From Corythucha ciliata (taxonomy: Eukaryota; Arthropoda; Insecta; Hemiptera; Tingidae), in contig CM075937.1 in the NCBI GenBank assembly GCA_038030265.1, positions 25,276,198 to 25,340,197 on the forward strand: a DNA stretch of 64,000 nt, in the 5' to 3' direction. The notes under the pieces are model-generated. The model saw only the letters and a program-made list of their open reading frames with translations, ran no database searches and was not told the DNA's origin. Positions 34,896-45,451 of this stretch are shown in pieces. Each line of letters begins with the position of its first letter. The first letter of the stretch is position 1. A program made the position numbers and the translations under genes.

Positions 34896-35105
34896 GTGAA
34901 CGCCTCTCGACGCTATCTGCGGGTCCTCCGGGTTATTGATCTGTTAGCGCTCCTGCGCTCGCTCGAGATCTCCTGGGTAGCTGGTCGACTAGCGCCCTTG
35001 CGCTTTTTCCAGGTCCTCAGAGTACGTCAGTGAGCGTCCCTCGACGCTGTCTGCGGGTCCTCCGGGTTGTCGATCGGTTAGCGCTCCTGCGCTCGCTTGA
35101 GCTGT
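34888..35105 (+). repeat. ~136-bp tandem repeat next to the palindrome's left end
   Basis: TCTGCGGGTCCTCCGGGTT and TTAGCGCTCCTGCGCTCGCT occur twice, in 34,905-34,962 and about 35,048-35,098, with a diverged copy of the same theme between them (CTAGCGCCCTTGCGC). The second unit forms the outermost part of the left palindrome arm. Confidence 0.7.
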
Positions 35106-36240
35106 TGGGGTGAGGACAGGGATGTGGTTCTGTCGCTCAACAGGAGTTTAAGGGCAGCCAATTAAGGCGCTGAGCCCTCTAGGCCCTCTTGTAAGGATTC
35201 ACCCTGGGAGGTATAGGGCAGGAAGGTGGGGCCTTCGTCGACTAGTAGCTGGAAGAAGAACCCACCACCACAGGGAGGAGAACCAGTGTTCGTCGTTCGA
35301 GGGGAGGCTGGTCCTGCTTGTTCCTCCGATTATTATGTGCCGAGTCTTGTATCCTGTACTGCGGGGTTCCTATCCAGCCATTCTGCCCCTAGAATTAGGT
35401 CTCTTAGAAGACCGGGCATACACCAACACTGAATGTCTTGGTCGTTCCCGTTGAGTGATGCGTAAAAGTTGATCCTTTTGTCTAGGCGTTGTTCCTCCTG
35501 CGTGGCCGTTTGCACGGTTAGGGCGGGGGCCTTCGTAGTCTGCAGCTGTAGTTCTTTCTAGCTTTTCGCTGATGAAGTTATCCCCGGCCTGCGTGTCCAG
35601 ATGAACGGCTACTCTTTTGCCTGCCACAGTAATCCAAATGGTGGGTTGTGTGTGACGTCGCCGTTCCGATAGGACCAGAATGCCCTGCCCTGCCCTTGCC
35701 CCTGCCGCTGGCGTTCCCATGGGGGCTGACCCTGGTTGGGGGCGTTCCGAGGATTATAGCCCCCGGCGTCTCGGCTGGGGGGGGGGGCGGTTGCCGGGTG
35801 TCCGGGTAGTTTCTCAGTAGTCTCTTTCTACTTGTTCGGCTCTGGTGAAGAAACCTTCCAGGGTGGTTTCCAGGGGGTACCTCAGGTTACTGCGGTATCT
35901 GGCCGACACCAATTCTTTCCCCTCATGGATGAAGCGTGCTGGTGGTTGACCTGGATAGAGCCTCTTCCAAAGGGCATACTTTTTGTGGAGAAATTCCTCT
36001 AGGGGTTCCGTGGGCCTCTGAGTGGTGCCATGGTATTCTGCTCTGGCCCGTCCCCAGGCTACGGCTGTGCCATATTTGGTGCGCAGATGCAGACAGAATG
36101 CCTCCCAGTCCTGGATGCCACGATGGTAGGATGCCCTGGTCTTTGCGGCCCTTCAAGTGAATTTTTCGGACACCAATTTCACCCATGCGATGGAGGGTAC
36201 CCCTCGTCGCTGTAATATGGTTCGCCTCCTCGCTCCTCGA
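35073..36240 (-). mobile_element. Left outer palindrome arm: Gypsy-type gag-protease fragment
   Basis: This block is the inverted copy of 49,790-50,945. It holds the Gag and protease part of an LTR retrotransposon without reverse transcriptase, integrase or LTRs. The outer match ends near AAGCGAGCGCAGGAGC on both sides. It is GC-richer than its surroundings. Confidence 0.8.
35350..36205 (-). pseudogene. Gag-protease remnant (left copy)
   Basis: On the minus strand the Gag capsid homology (best read from the right-hand copy) is broken by frameshifts, and then the protease reads WITVAGKRVAVHLDTQAGDN followed by FISEKLE, after which the frame shifts within TTAADYEG. The far end, LLRDLILGAEWLDRNPAVQD, is the usual C-terminal flap and helix of retropepsins (ILGxDWL-like), in a different frame. 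The catalytic triplet reads D-T-Q rather than D-T/S-G. Compared with the right copy it is more damaged. Retropepsin would cleave the Gag-Pol polyprotein. Confidence 0.7.
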
Positions 36241-36325
36241 GCAGGTGTAGTGGTTAGGTGTGGTTGGGTGTGGTTAGGTGTGGTTGGGTGTGGTTGGGTG
36301 TGGTTAGGTGTGGTTAGGTTTGGTT
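36241..36325 (+). repeat. TTAGG-like decamer array, left copy
   Basis: GGTTAGGTGTGGTTGGGTGT is repeated in tandem: pentamers of TTAGG or TTGGG alternate with TGTGG or TTTGG. TTAGG is the canonical insect telomere repeat, but this is a 10-bp derivative within the palindrome arm and not a telomere. It is the target of the R1-group insertion that begins at 36326. Its inverted partner is at 49744-49787. Confidence 0.75.
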
Positions 36326-37010
36326 CCCGTGTGGGGTTCGTTTTCCCCATCGGGCGCGTCCCCGGGTTGCGGATAGGGGTACCCCATCGCTGTTGGGGCC
36401 TTCGGACCCCCACGGCGGTGGGTAGGATCGAAATAAGGCCTCGGCCGAATACGGTCCCGTGGACAAACAACGGGTCAGAGGGCGTTCTGAATCCGGAACG
36501 CAAGGGTGTGGCATCCCCTACCTCCTCTACGCCATTCGGGTGTTCCCAACTCCTGCACTCACCCGTATTACCCTCCCCCTTCTCCTTCCTCTCGCCTGCC
36601 TCGGACGTCGACTCGCGGGGGCGGCGGTGGGTGTGGTCGCCTCGGGCCGGGGTGGGGGGGCTGCCCGGGCGAGGGTACCACTGACCCCTTCGCGACGCTC
36701 CTCCCGGTGGCGCAAAGGTGTCCCGTCGCAGCGCATTCGCCGGGTGGTCTGGGGGTGCTGTGGCGGGGCATGGTTAGAACTAGGGCCTGAACCCCTGCTA
36801 ACCACAGGGGAAGCTGCCACGGACAGCCTGCGAATAATCTCGTCCAGCCTAGTAGTGCCATTTGGTGAGTGGATGGGACCCTGCTGGGCTGGGCGGGGGA
36901 CTCTATCAAGGCCACGTCCCGGGTTGCCCCTCCGCCGCGGCCTGGGGAACTGCCGCCTGCGTCTGCCGTCGTCCCCTCGTTAGTCCGATGAGGTAGGCTT
37001 TCCCTCCCCT
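36326..37010 (+). mobile_element. Presumed 5' end of the GC-rich R1-group element
   Basis: GC-rich sequence begins straight after the decamer target. Several overlapping open frames exist, but none shows a domain I recognise. Position and composition suggest 5' UTR and the beginning of ORF1. The break to C/T-rich sequence at about 37,010 is sharp. Confidence 0.45.
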
Positions 37011-38017
37011 TACTTCTCAAATATCTTGGGATCTATATTGATTCACGAGGTCGACCTGCCCGCCATTTGGAATATCTGGCCTGTAAAACTTGTAAACTTC
37101 TCGCTCGCTTCAAATCCCTAATAGGACCAACCTGGGGAGTCTCGCTCTCGCTCCGTCATCAGTATTATATATCCTGTTTTATTTCTACCGTCTTATATGG
37201 TGCTCCAGGTTGGTGGATAAAACCTACTAAGCGCGATCGTGAAAAGGCACGAACCCTTCAGCGTAATATTCTTCTCACCATACCCGATGGTTTAAAACAT
37301 CGATGTATCGGACAAAATCATCGATCACTTGTTCCTGCTTATCGTACCACATCTCACCTTTCTCTTCAGCTTCTATCCGCATCACCTCCTCTTGATTTAC
37401 TTCTTGATCTTTCTGTTCTCACCCATCACATCAAATCTAGCTCCCTTCACTCTTACACTGGCTCCTTTCACGACATCATCCCTAATATTCGATCACTTCC
37501 CTCTCCTGATGCTCAAATTAAAGAAGCCCATGACCACATGCTTAGTGTTTGGCAAACTCGCTATAACACGCATGCGACAGCACGTCACACCTTCTCCATA
37601 TTCCCTTCGGTTCATGAACGGCTCAAATTGAAAAAGTGGTTCCCCTCCTTTGCCGAGACTCAATTATTATCGGGCCACGGTGCTTTTAATTCGAAATTAA
37701 AATTCTTTCACCGTCGTGATTTCGACCTCTGTCCGTGTAACACACAATGCCCTGAAACAGCCAATCATGTCATTTGGAGCTGTCCCCTCTATTCATCTCT
37801 TCGCCAATCTACTGGCATTAATTCTCTACCTCCCTCACTTCTTCTCTCCACCAAAAAACATCGTCGCCACTTTCGTCGGTTCGCTCAGGGATGGGCTAAC
37901 AGGCGAGCCAAATTCGAGACATGGCAACCTTCATCGTCTTCTTCACCTCCTGCACCCCCCTTAGGGAGCGATGATCCCCACCCGACCTCTTCGTCATCCG
38001 ACGAAGATGTCGGATGA
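37011..38017 (+). pseudogene. R1-group reverse transcriptase C-terminal part (second element, 3' half)
   Basis: An open frame starts abruptly at LLKYLGIYIDSRGRPARHLE, the block after the catalytic domain of reverse transcriptase, and continues with FISTVLYGAPGWW and AETQLLSGHGAFNSKLKFF. It then has the zinc knuckle CPCNTQCPETANHVIWSC and ends with a serine/proline-rich acidic tail at TGA 38015-38017. There are no stops inside, so the piece decayed little after truncation. QLLSGHG plus the C-terminal CxC...HxxxxC knuckle is typical of R1-group ORF2 ends. A 3' UTR follows to about 38,470. Endonuclease and the catalytic core are missing. Confidence 0.8.
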
Positions 38018-39290
38018 AACTCTGCTCTTTTAAGAGCACCCCCGATCACCCACAGTTTTCACCTGTAAAAGGCCCACCTTCGCGTGGTCCACACCGTTGG
38101 CTATTAGTCTTGCCCGCTAATAGTCACTAACGGGCCGGGTGATCGGTAACCTGGTTTTGCACGTGTCGGGCAGTCCAAACTAGTCCTCTCGTTTCGATTT
38201 TCCGCATCTTCTTCCTCTCGAGAATCTCCTTTCCTCTCCATGGTCGCGGCAGACCTTTATCCTTTAGATCCTCAAGGATGGTCAAACCCTTCCTTGTTTT
38301 CAGGGTCCCTGGCGTGGTGCTTCACCCGAAAACCCTTCTGTGATTCTCGAGAGAAGGAATGATAGCCGTAACTCCCCCTTTTGGCCCTGGCCAAGTTTCC
38401 CGCGAACCTATGGGTCGTTCCCACGGCCTGGCTCGCTCTGTCTCCTCCCTTGGATAAGACACAAACCAGGTTAGGTCTGCTGGACTTGCTCTCCAACTCT
38501 CCTCGGTGAAGGTTGACCTAAAGTCGCTCCGCTTTCTTTTGCCTTTTCAGTGGTTCATTTAGCGTCGTATCGATATTTTTTGAGTCGAATCGCTTCGTGA
38601 GCCATTGCTGTGCGTTTTACAATTTACCGCATCGAAATCGGTTGATTTTTCGGTGAGTAATTAATATTTTTCTCCTTTTGCTTCTTAACCTTCCCCCTTC
38701 CTAATAACCCCTTCTCGGAATTCTTAAGTTTTGTTAAATCGTCCTTATTTTGCTTTTTTTCACCTTTCATTTTCCTCATTTAACAACCCCATTAATCCTT
38801 TTTTGAATTCAACGAAATTTAGCGTTAAATTTTCACGAAAAACTTGTATTTTTCTGAAAATTAAGCAGCACCCCCCCCCCTCGCCTTGTTGGGCCTTTTT
38901 CCCTTTTCCACCTTTTTTTGAGGCTCTTTCTCACTTGTTCAATTTACCCTCCTTGGTGTTGGTTTTATCGAAACAATAAATAATTTTGACGTTCTCGCCT
39001 TATTTTGCAATAATATCGCCAATTTTTAGCTTCTTTAATTTGCGTTATCAATTGGGACGACTAAATCGCACTCTTTATCTCTTATCTTTATCATTGATAT
39101 CATTTAAACCTTTCCTGTCTTCTATCATATCTTTGGTAATAATTTTGTATCATTTGATTCACCTTTCTTCTTACTATCACTGTAATCTATTTTTATCACT
39201 TCCTTTTATCTGAGTTTTCAATTTATTAATAGCTCTCATCATTTTACCCCCCTCAGTAGTACTTACTCGATTTTAATTTTGTAAACGGCA
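38018..39290 (+). other. 3' UTR of one R1-group copy followed by presumed 5' UTR of another
   Basis: The first part (to about 38,467) is the 3' UTR of the reverse transcriptase fragment. At 38,468 the sequence reads GGTTAGGTCTGCT, the same 13 bases that flank the outer insertion at 45,247. T-rich and C-rich sequence then runs to the piggyBac and on to ORF1. This is what a head-to-tail pair of copies would look like. The exact junction cannot be fixed. Confidence 0.45.
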
Positions 39291-39294
39291 TTAA

Positions 39295-39310
39295 CACGTT
39301 AAGCGCCATG
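39295..39310 (+). repeat. piggyBac left terminal inverted repeat
   Basis: CACGTTAAGCGCCATG, next to TTAA. It pairs with 41899-41914 with a few mismatches. Confidence 0.85.
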
Positions 39311-39687
39311 TGCATGATTCTCATACACCCAAAGGGGTCTCTCTGGGGCCATGTGTATATATTTGATGCACTCTGACATGTCAGCTACGGGCCACGGGTA
39401 TAGATTTTATACACATTCGATGGGCTGTTTCAACTGCCTTGTGTCACTGTGATACACGTTTTTTCCACTTCTTCTATGATTAGTCAGCCTTGCTTGGCCT
39501 CTGGGAAACGCGTTCTGCTTTTGGCGCCAAGAAAATATTGCTGACTGAGCCAGAAACACCCCCTTACCTTCCTCCTACGTTTTCACTGTCTCTGATGTGC
39601 TCTTGGGCATACGGGAAATAAAAACAGTGCGTTGGGTTGCTCCACCTTAGTTGGCTACGCAGCTTAGTATACTACTGCTTTCGTAAG

Positions 39688-41490
39688 ATGGCTAAAAAAA
39701 GAAAGTTTCCCGAGGAGGAGGTGACTCGATTTCTTGAGGAAGAAAGTGACGAGTCTAGCGATAGTGAGTATACTTTTTGTAAACTGCTTGTGTTTCCTTA
39801 TGTTTTATCATACACCTTGTGCGTGACCATGTTTTGAATATATGTTACAGCTCTTAGCGAGGAGTCTCCGATTGATGGCTCGGAAGGATTCAGTGAGGAG
39901 GATAATGAGGAGTCAAGCGAAAAGGATGGCTGCAGCGATTCGACGAAATGGATTGAGCCCAACGATTGTTTTCTTGATTTCCCCTGCAATAAAGAGAATA
40001 AAGTGTCGGATTGCTGTCATCGGCTTTTGGAAGGGACTGACAAGTCTCCACTAGATTTCTTTCTCCTATTCTTGGATACTGAGGTCGTAAATCTCATCGT
40101 CACACAAACAAACATCTATGCCGAACAAGAAATTATAAATAAGATGACGGCAGAGAAAATATCTCCTGGAAGTCGAGTCACTGCCTGGTCACCAACTAAC
40201 TCCAATGAGATCTTGACGTTTTTGGCTTTACTGTTGTGGATGGGGCTCGACAAGAAACCGTCTCTTTGTGATTACTGGAGTAAGAGTGAACTCTACGAAA
40301 ACCGTGTAAGCGTCTTTATGAGTAGGAATAGATTTGAACTGCTGCTCTCATTCTTACACTTTTCTGACAACGAATCCGCTACTCTCGGAAGAAGACTGCA
40401 CAAAATTATGAACAGACGATTCTCTAAAATGTTTGACGCAGGGGAAAAAATCACCATTGACGAGTCAATGATTCCTTTCCGGGGTCGGTTGAAGTTTCGT
40501 CAGTACATTCCAAACAAAAGGCATCGATACGGTATAAAAGTGTTCAAACTTTGCTTATTGAGTGGATATACTTGGCACGTAAAAGTATACACGGGAAAAG
40601 AAGATCGCTCCACCAGCAACTTGACGATAACGACGCAGGTCACAATGGAAATTATCGGCCCTTTGCTCGACGAAGGCAGAACCCTGTATACTGATAATTA
40701 TTATACAAGCGTTGAATTAGCGGACGAGCTTTCTAAGAGAAAAACACACCTGATAGGAACTCTTCGAATCAATAGAAAGGATAACCCAGGAGGCGTAACC
40801 AAAGCCAAGCTTCAAAGAGGTGAAATGAAAGTTCTATAACGTTCTGACAGAAAGATCACAGTTGGAAAGTGGAAGGACAAGCGGGACGTCGCGTTTTTGA
40901 CCACAAAAAGTTTGCCTACGATGGTTGAAGTGACTACTAAGTCTGGGAAGATCGTTAAAAAACCATCAACAATTTTGGATTACAACAGTGCCAAGGGATA
41001 CATTGATCTTTCGGATCAGTTGGCATCCTATAGTAATGCGTTGCGTCGAGGAGTCTAATGGTATCGGAAAGTTGCACTTGACGTCCTACTGAATGTCGCT
41101 GTTGTAAACAGCCATCGGCTGCATTTCTTGGAGACTGGAAGAAAAATATCAATTGTACATTTCCGAGAAGAGATTATAAAATCAATCTTGAAGGGAACCC
41201 AAGCAAATGGCGAAACAAGCGCTCTCTCTCACGTTCAGTTGAGCCAAAAGCATGTCCTGGAAGAGGTGCATCAAAAAAGAGGACGCTGCCAGGTTTGTTA
41301 CAATCAACTAACTACCAGTTTCAATAGCGCAGTGGCGAAAAAACAGAGTAAACAAGTCATAACCACTTGTCAACTCTGCAAGTACAAATACATGTGCTTG
41401 GGATGTTTCTTCAAGATTCATCGCTGCGTACTGAAGAACATCAAATTGCACGGAGCCGAGCCCGAGGCAACTCAAAATGAAGATGAATAA
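39688..41490 (+). pseudogene. piggyBac transposase with one intron and two in-frame stops
   Basis: Exon 1 (39688-39763) encodes MAKKRKFPEEEVTRFLEEES followed by DESSD. An 87-bp intron (GTGAGT...TTACAG, 39764-39850) follows, and exon 2 resumes in frame with an acidic stretch typical of piggyBac N-termini. The catalytic DDE-type core shows DESMIPFRGRLKFRQYIPNK, YTDNYYTS and YNSAKGYIDLSDQL, so all the key acidic positions are present. The C-terminal cysteine-rich domain reads CQVCYNQL...CQLCKYKYMCLGCFFKIHRC. Frame is kept from exon 2 to TAA 41488-41490 except for TAA at 40837-40839 and TAA at 41056-41058, both possible single-base changes. Transposase would cut and paste at TTAA. The element is inactive as sequenced. 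Confidence 0.9.
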
Positions 41491-41898
41491 TCATTCTTCA
41501 CGTTTATGATTTTCTTTGTTTTCTGTTTCTTTTTTTCGATGCTTTTGTCTGTATTTTACTAAGTTTGCGAAATATGACCTAATTATGATTGGCGATTACT
41601 ACATTATTTCTCTAACTTACCTTTGGGTATCACATTCAAGCATATTAGTGGCATATTTATGATGTATATCAGTGGTCACTAATAGACATCAAATATAAAG
41701 TCGGCATTCCTGGGCCACGTGTATAAAATTGATACAACCGCCATTTTGGATTTCTGGTGCCCAAAAATAATTTGGAAAAATCATAATTACATCAAGGATG
41801 GAACTATAAAGCTAATTAGAAGGTAAAATACATTTGGCCTGGGAGTGAGGAAAAACGTTTTTTGGCCTGGCCTGCAGGGAAAAACACAAAAATGTCCA

Positions 41899-41914
41899 CT
41901 GGCACTCAACGTGT
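41899..41914 (-). repeat. piggyBac right terminal inverted repeat
   Basis: Read inwards on the minus strand it is CACGTTGAGTGCCAGT, followed outside by TTAA at 41915-41918. Confidence 0.85.
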
Positions 41915-42147
41915 TAACTCCCTTTCATCCTGTCATTTCGATATTTTTTCCTCCCCCCCCTCCCCCACGCATTATTTCTCCTTTCGTTCGGGGAGAGCCC
42001 TTAATTTTTGCCCATCAATCACCATCCCCTCCTCCTAGGAAATACTTGACATACATTTCTACACTTCCATACCAAATTTCCTTTCGATACCCCCACTCTT
42101 TTTCTCATCAATATCTGACTTAGTGGATATTTTCATCGATCTTTTCA

Positions 42148-42861
42148 ATGTCTCCCAAACCCTCGGTTAAACAAAAACCGACCAAACGAGGTCCTCCTTC
42201 CTCTCCGAGCTCCAACTCCAACCCAGATCTCTCGTCTAGTCCAATGTCTTCATCAACTCCCTCTTCACCGCCAAAAAAGAAATTAGTATCGTCCCCTTTG
42301 TCGACTGATTCCAATTTGTCTCCCTCTTCAATTCATCCTCCTCTCCCCAATTTACACCCTATTCATAAATCTATGGAAACTCTAATGTCATCTGCTATCA
42401 AAGGAGCTCCCCTGGAAACCCCCACCCCCCTTGTTAAATACTCCCCAAGCCAAATTATTCAGGAATTTGGGATGCCCAATCCTGATGATACACCCTCCGT
42501 GGCTCTTCGTCTTCGCGATGCTATTCTCCATTGCCTCCTAAATAGCTCTCGTCATGCCATGACTCTCCCTGCTATAACCATTGCTTCTGATGCCCTTACT
42601 TCCTTTTGTATTTCTAAAACTTCTCCCTCATCTTCATCCGACCCAATCACCCCTTCTGAAGAGATTTCTTTGCTTCCTACTCCTTTATCACTCCACAACA
42701 TTTCCAATATTGTAACCTCCGCTGTTCAATCTGCTATCGCTCCTCTTTCCAAACGACTTTCTATCCTTGAATCATCCTCCTCCATTTCTCCTCCTCCTGG
42801 CTCCAATTCTCAAAATCTTATTACTTCCCTACAACCGCTGAACACCCAAAAACGTTCATGA
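42148..42861 (+). CDS. R1-group ORF1, first open frame (Ser/Pro-rich)
   Basis: A 237-residue frame, very rich in serine, proline and threonine with a basic start (MSPKPSVKQKPTKRGPPSSP), without a recognised domain. It stops at TGA within ATGA, where the next frame begins. Low-complexity N-termini are common in ORF1 proteins of R1-group elements. It may be the N-terminal half of one protein split by a frameshift, or a separate coupled product. It lies downstream of the piggyBac insertion and the presumed 5' UTR. Confidence 0.5.
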   Translation: MSPKPSVKQKPTKRGPPSSPSSNSNPDLSSSPMSSSTPSSPPKKKLVSSPLSTDSNLSPSSIHPPLPNLHPIHKSMETLMSSAIKGAPLETPTPLVKYSPSQIIQEFGMPNPDDTPSVALRLRDAILHCLLNSSRHAMTLPAITIASDALTSFCISKTSPSSSSDPITPSEEISLLPTPLSLHNISNIVTSAVQSAIAPLSKRLSILESSSSISPPPGSNSQNLITSLQPLNTQKRS

Positions 42862-43844
42862 CTTCCTCATCTTCTTCAACTCCATCCCTCATGGCCCTCA
42901 CTCATACACCACCTGATAACCTCATAAACCCAAAAACATGGGCAAATATTGCTCGGCGTCACCTTCAACCCTCTCGCAAAGGTCCTGCACCTCAACCTCC
43001 TTCATCCAAACCTCTTACCCCCTCCACTACTCCCAACCTTAATCCTCCACGTCCTCATGACCCCATCTCTCCACACGTAATAGTTCGCCGAGATCTTGCC
43101 AAAAAAGGTGGCCCCCTGCCCCGTCCACCCACCACTACTATTCGGTTCTCCCCTAAGGATCCCAATGATACCTCTTGGATCACTTCTCTTCCTTCTCCTG
43201 ACTCGCTTGGAATCAATATCGTATCCTCCAAACGATCTAAAAATGGATTAATAATTACTGTGTCTGACCAAAATGAACTCTCCAAAATTGTTAACTCCAC
43301 AGCCTCCCTGCCGGCAATTAAAGCATCGCCCTCCACCTTAGCTCCCCCTCGCATGATTCTTCACGATATTCCCTCCCACCTCTCCGCAGACGAAGTTCTC
43401 GCCACTCTAATCAACTCTAACTCATCTTTAACCAACATCTCTTCTGATCTTCAATGTATTTATAAAACCGGACCTCGTGACCGGCCTTGGGTGTCCTGGA
43501 TCATTCAAGTCTCTCCCTCTTTACGCCAGCACCTCCTCAAACATCCTATCAAATTTGAATGGCAGATCATTATGGCTAAGGACTTTGTGTCCACTAATCG
43601 CTGTACCAATTGTCAGTTTTTGGGACACTCTAAATCCCGATGTTCCCATGACAAACCAAATTGCTTATGGTGTAGTCAATCCGGCCATTCTGGTTCCTCA
43701 ATGGATCCCTGCCCATCCCACTCCTCCTCTCCAGTTTGTATCAATTGTAAATCCACTAAACATAATTTCTCACACCCTGCCAACTCTACATCTTGCCCTT
43801 CCTACCTTATGGCGTTAAGACGTGAAACCCGTAAGTACGATTAT
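42858..43844 (+). pseudogene. R1-group ORF1, CCHC part, truncated by junction
   Basis: Starts at ATG overlapping the stop of the previous frame (ATGA). After a Pro/Ser-rich region there is a globular segment (PPRMILHDIPSHLSADEVLA) like the RNA-binding fold before the knuckles of such ORF1 proteins. Three cysteine-histidine knuckles follow: CTNCQFLGHSKSRC, CLWCSQSGHSGSSMDPC and CINCKSTKHNFSHPANSTSC. The ORF1 sequence then breaks at about 43,845, where GC-rich reverse transcriptase sequence of another element begins; the open frame runs on by chance to 43,922. The protein would bind element RNA. The 3' half of this copy (endonuclease, reverse transcriptase) is absent. Confidence 0.75.
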
Positions 43845-44958
43845 GGCCTTAACCCTCAGCTTCAACGACCTGTTGAGGAGGCTGGAGACGGAGGAGTTGA
43901 AGGCGGTCGCTTACGTCGATGACCTAGCCCTCTTCGTGGAAGGCGACACCAGGCTGGAGGTTGTGGCGGCGGCAGAAGGGGCGATGAGAATAGTGGCCGA
44001 GTGGTGTAGCAGGGCTCACTTGAGACTGGCGGCGGCGAAGACCCAATTCGTCATGATGGGGGGCTACGTGGGCGAGTTCCCAGTGGTATTGAGGGTGGGC
44101 GCGGTTCACATTGAGGCATCCACCACAGTTAGGTATTTAGGAGTGATGTTGGATAGGCGATGGAGCGCTACGCATCAGTTAAAGAAGATTCGCCAAAGGG
44201 CAGCGGGGCTGGCCCATAATTTCAGCACCTTTGCGACAGCGGCGTGGCGCTCCCCATCGGAGGCCTTTGGGGCCTATTATCGAGCAGTTATCTTGCCAGC
44301 CTTGACGTAAGGAGCGGCGGTCTGGTGGGATCTTCCACCACACAAACAACGCGAAGAGGCGAACAGAGCACAGAGGGTCATCCTCCTGGCCATCACGAGG
44401 TCCTACCGGACAGTATCGACGGCTGCACTGCAGGTCATCGCGGGAGTAATGCCTCTCGATCTATTTTTGGATGCAAAGGTCGCCAAGACGCCCCCTGATC
44501 GACAGTGCGTTCGCGTCCGCCACGAGCTCGACAGTCTGGGGAAGGAGGATGTCGACAATTGGATAATTAGTGAATGGCAGAAGAGGTGGGACGCGTCGTC
44601 GGTAGGGAGGCATACACATCGTCTTGCTCCGAACGTGATGGCGGAGGAGAGGGGTGGCCTGCTCGACCTGCCGTTCGAGGCCGTACAGCTGGCAACTGGA
44701 CACGGTAACTTTAATGGTTACCTGTATAGGTTCAAACGGAGGGACTCTCCGGACTGCCACTGCCAGCGAGGAGACGAGGAAGTGGCTCATGTCCTGCAGG
44801 AGTGTGCGACATATGAGGAGATTAGAAGAGAAACAGGACTGGACAAAGGAATCGATAGTATATTATTGACAAGCAACGGCAGGAAGGCGTTTATTGACTT
44901 TTCCAGGCGGTGGAGAAAACGCAGGGGTGACGGAGCGGCCCCCCCACCGCTCATCTGA
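43845..44958 (+). pseudogene. R1-clade reverse transcriptase C-terminal half
   Basis: The frame enters just before the catalytic AYVDDLALFVEG motif. It continues with VRYLGVMLDRRWSATHQL, GAAVWWDLP, RSYRTVSTAALQVIAGVMPL and the C-terminal knuckle CHCQRGDEEVAHVLQEC, ending at TGA 44956-44958. One TAA (44308-44310) interrupts it, where tyrosine is usual before GAAVWW. The YRTVST...AG..PL block is characteristic of the R1 clade (R1, TRAS, SART, Waldo). Endonuclease and the N-terminal part of the reverse transcriptase are missing. The 288-bp 3' UTR that follows ends exactly at the GGTT target duplication. High GC content separates it from the preceding C/T-rich element. Confidence 0.85.
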
Positions 44959-45246
44959 GGCACCACGGATAAGAGAGATGACATAGATAAAAGGAGACGG
45001 TCACCGATGAGGAGTCGGTTTTCCCCCCTCCTCGCACCAACACCGTCCGGCGGCCTTCACGCGGCCCACACTGTTTCTAACTGACAGCCTGAGCGAGGTT
45101 GGGGGGTGACCTGCCATAGCTATGCAAGCCAAATTCTGGAGAACGGCTTCGCTATGCGAGGGAGGAGGTCCATTGCCAAGAAAGGAGGAATATGGCTGCA
45201 AAGGACCTTCGGGTCTAGGTGTAGTCAAACAGAGAGAGCTATGGCA
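44959..45246 (+). other. 3' UTR of the R1-clade element
   Basis: GC-rich noncoding sequence after the reverse transcriptase stop. It ends ...GAGAGAGCTATGGCA directly against GGTTAGGTCTGC. There is no poly-A tail, as in several R1-clade elements. Confidence 0.6.
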
Positions 45247-45451
45247 GGTTAGGTCTGCTTAGCTGAGCCATCCTTCTTGTCTTGCCAAAACACTCGTCAG
45301 ACAGGCTCAAACATGAATCGAGAGAAAAAAAACAAGATTAACCGAGCGAGGATCGATCCCGCCCAAGCCTTTCACGCATCCTACTAATCAACCACCCTTG
45401 CTTTCCATCTGATCTGTCTACATTATCACCTTTTCACCCCTCACCGCGTAT

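Larger units (their letters stand above)
39295..41914 (+). mobile_element. piggyBac-family DNA transposon
   Basis: The element is flanked by TTAA at 39291-39294 and 41915-41918. The terminal repeats are CACGTTAAGCGCCATG at the left and, read inwards from the right, CACGTTGAGTGCCAGT. It holds one transposase gene with an intron and two nonsense codons. It is inserted in the presumed 5' UTR of the R1-group element, so it is younger than that insertion. TTAA duplication and 13-16 bp ends are diagnostic of piggyBac. Confidence 0.92.
36326..45246 (+). mobile_element. Composite R1-group non-LTR insertion in the decamer array
   Basis: The right palindrome arm gives the empty site GGTTTGGTTAGGTCTGC. 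In the left arm GGTTTGGTT is followed by CCCGTGTGGGG... and, 8.9 kb later, ...CTATGGCAGGTTAGGTCTGC, so everything between was inserted with a GGTT duplication (36322-36325 and 45247-45250). The outer parts (36,326-37,010 and 43,845-45,246) are GC-rich, and the 3' part encodes an R1-clade reverse transcriptase end. The interior (37,011-43,844) is a C/T-rich second element with its 3' half placed before its 5' half, plus a piggyBac. R1-clade TRAS/SART elements are known to insert in TTAGG telomeric repeats, so targeting of a TTAGG-like array is plausible. Confidence 0.7.

Noticed and set aside
36241..36325. A true telomere or chromosome end
   Set aside because: The repeat is a 10-bp derivative only 85 bp long, embedded between retroelements, with an inverted partner 13.5 kb away. 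It is interstitial.
36157..37020. Several overlapping GC-rich frames of up to 175 codons on both strands
   Set aside because: High GC lowers stop frequency; no domain is visible and all frames overlap. I kept only the description as an R1-group 5' region.
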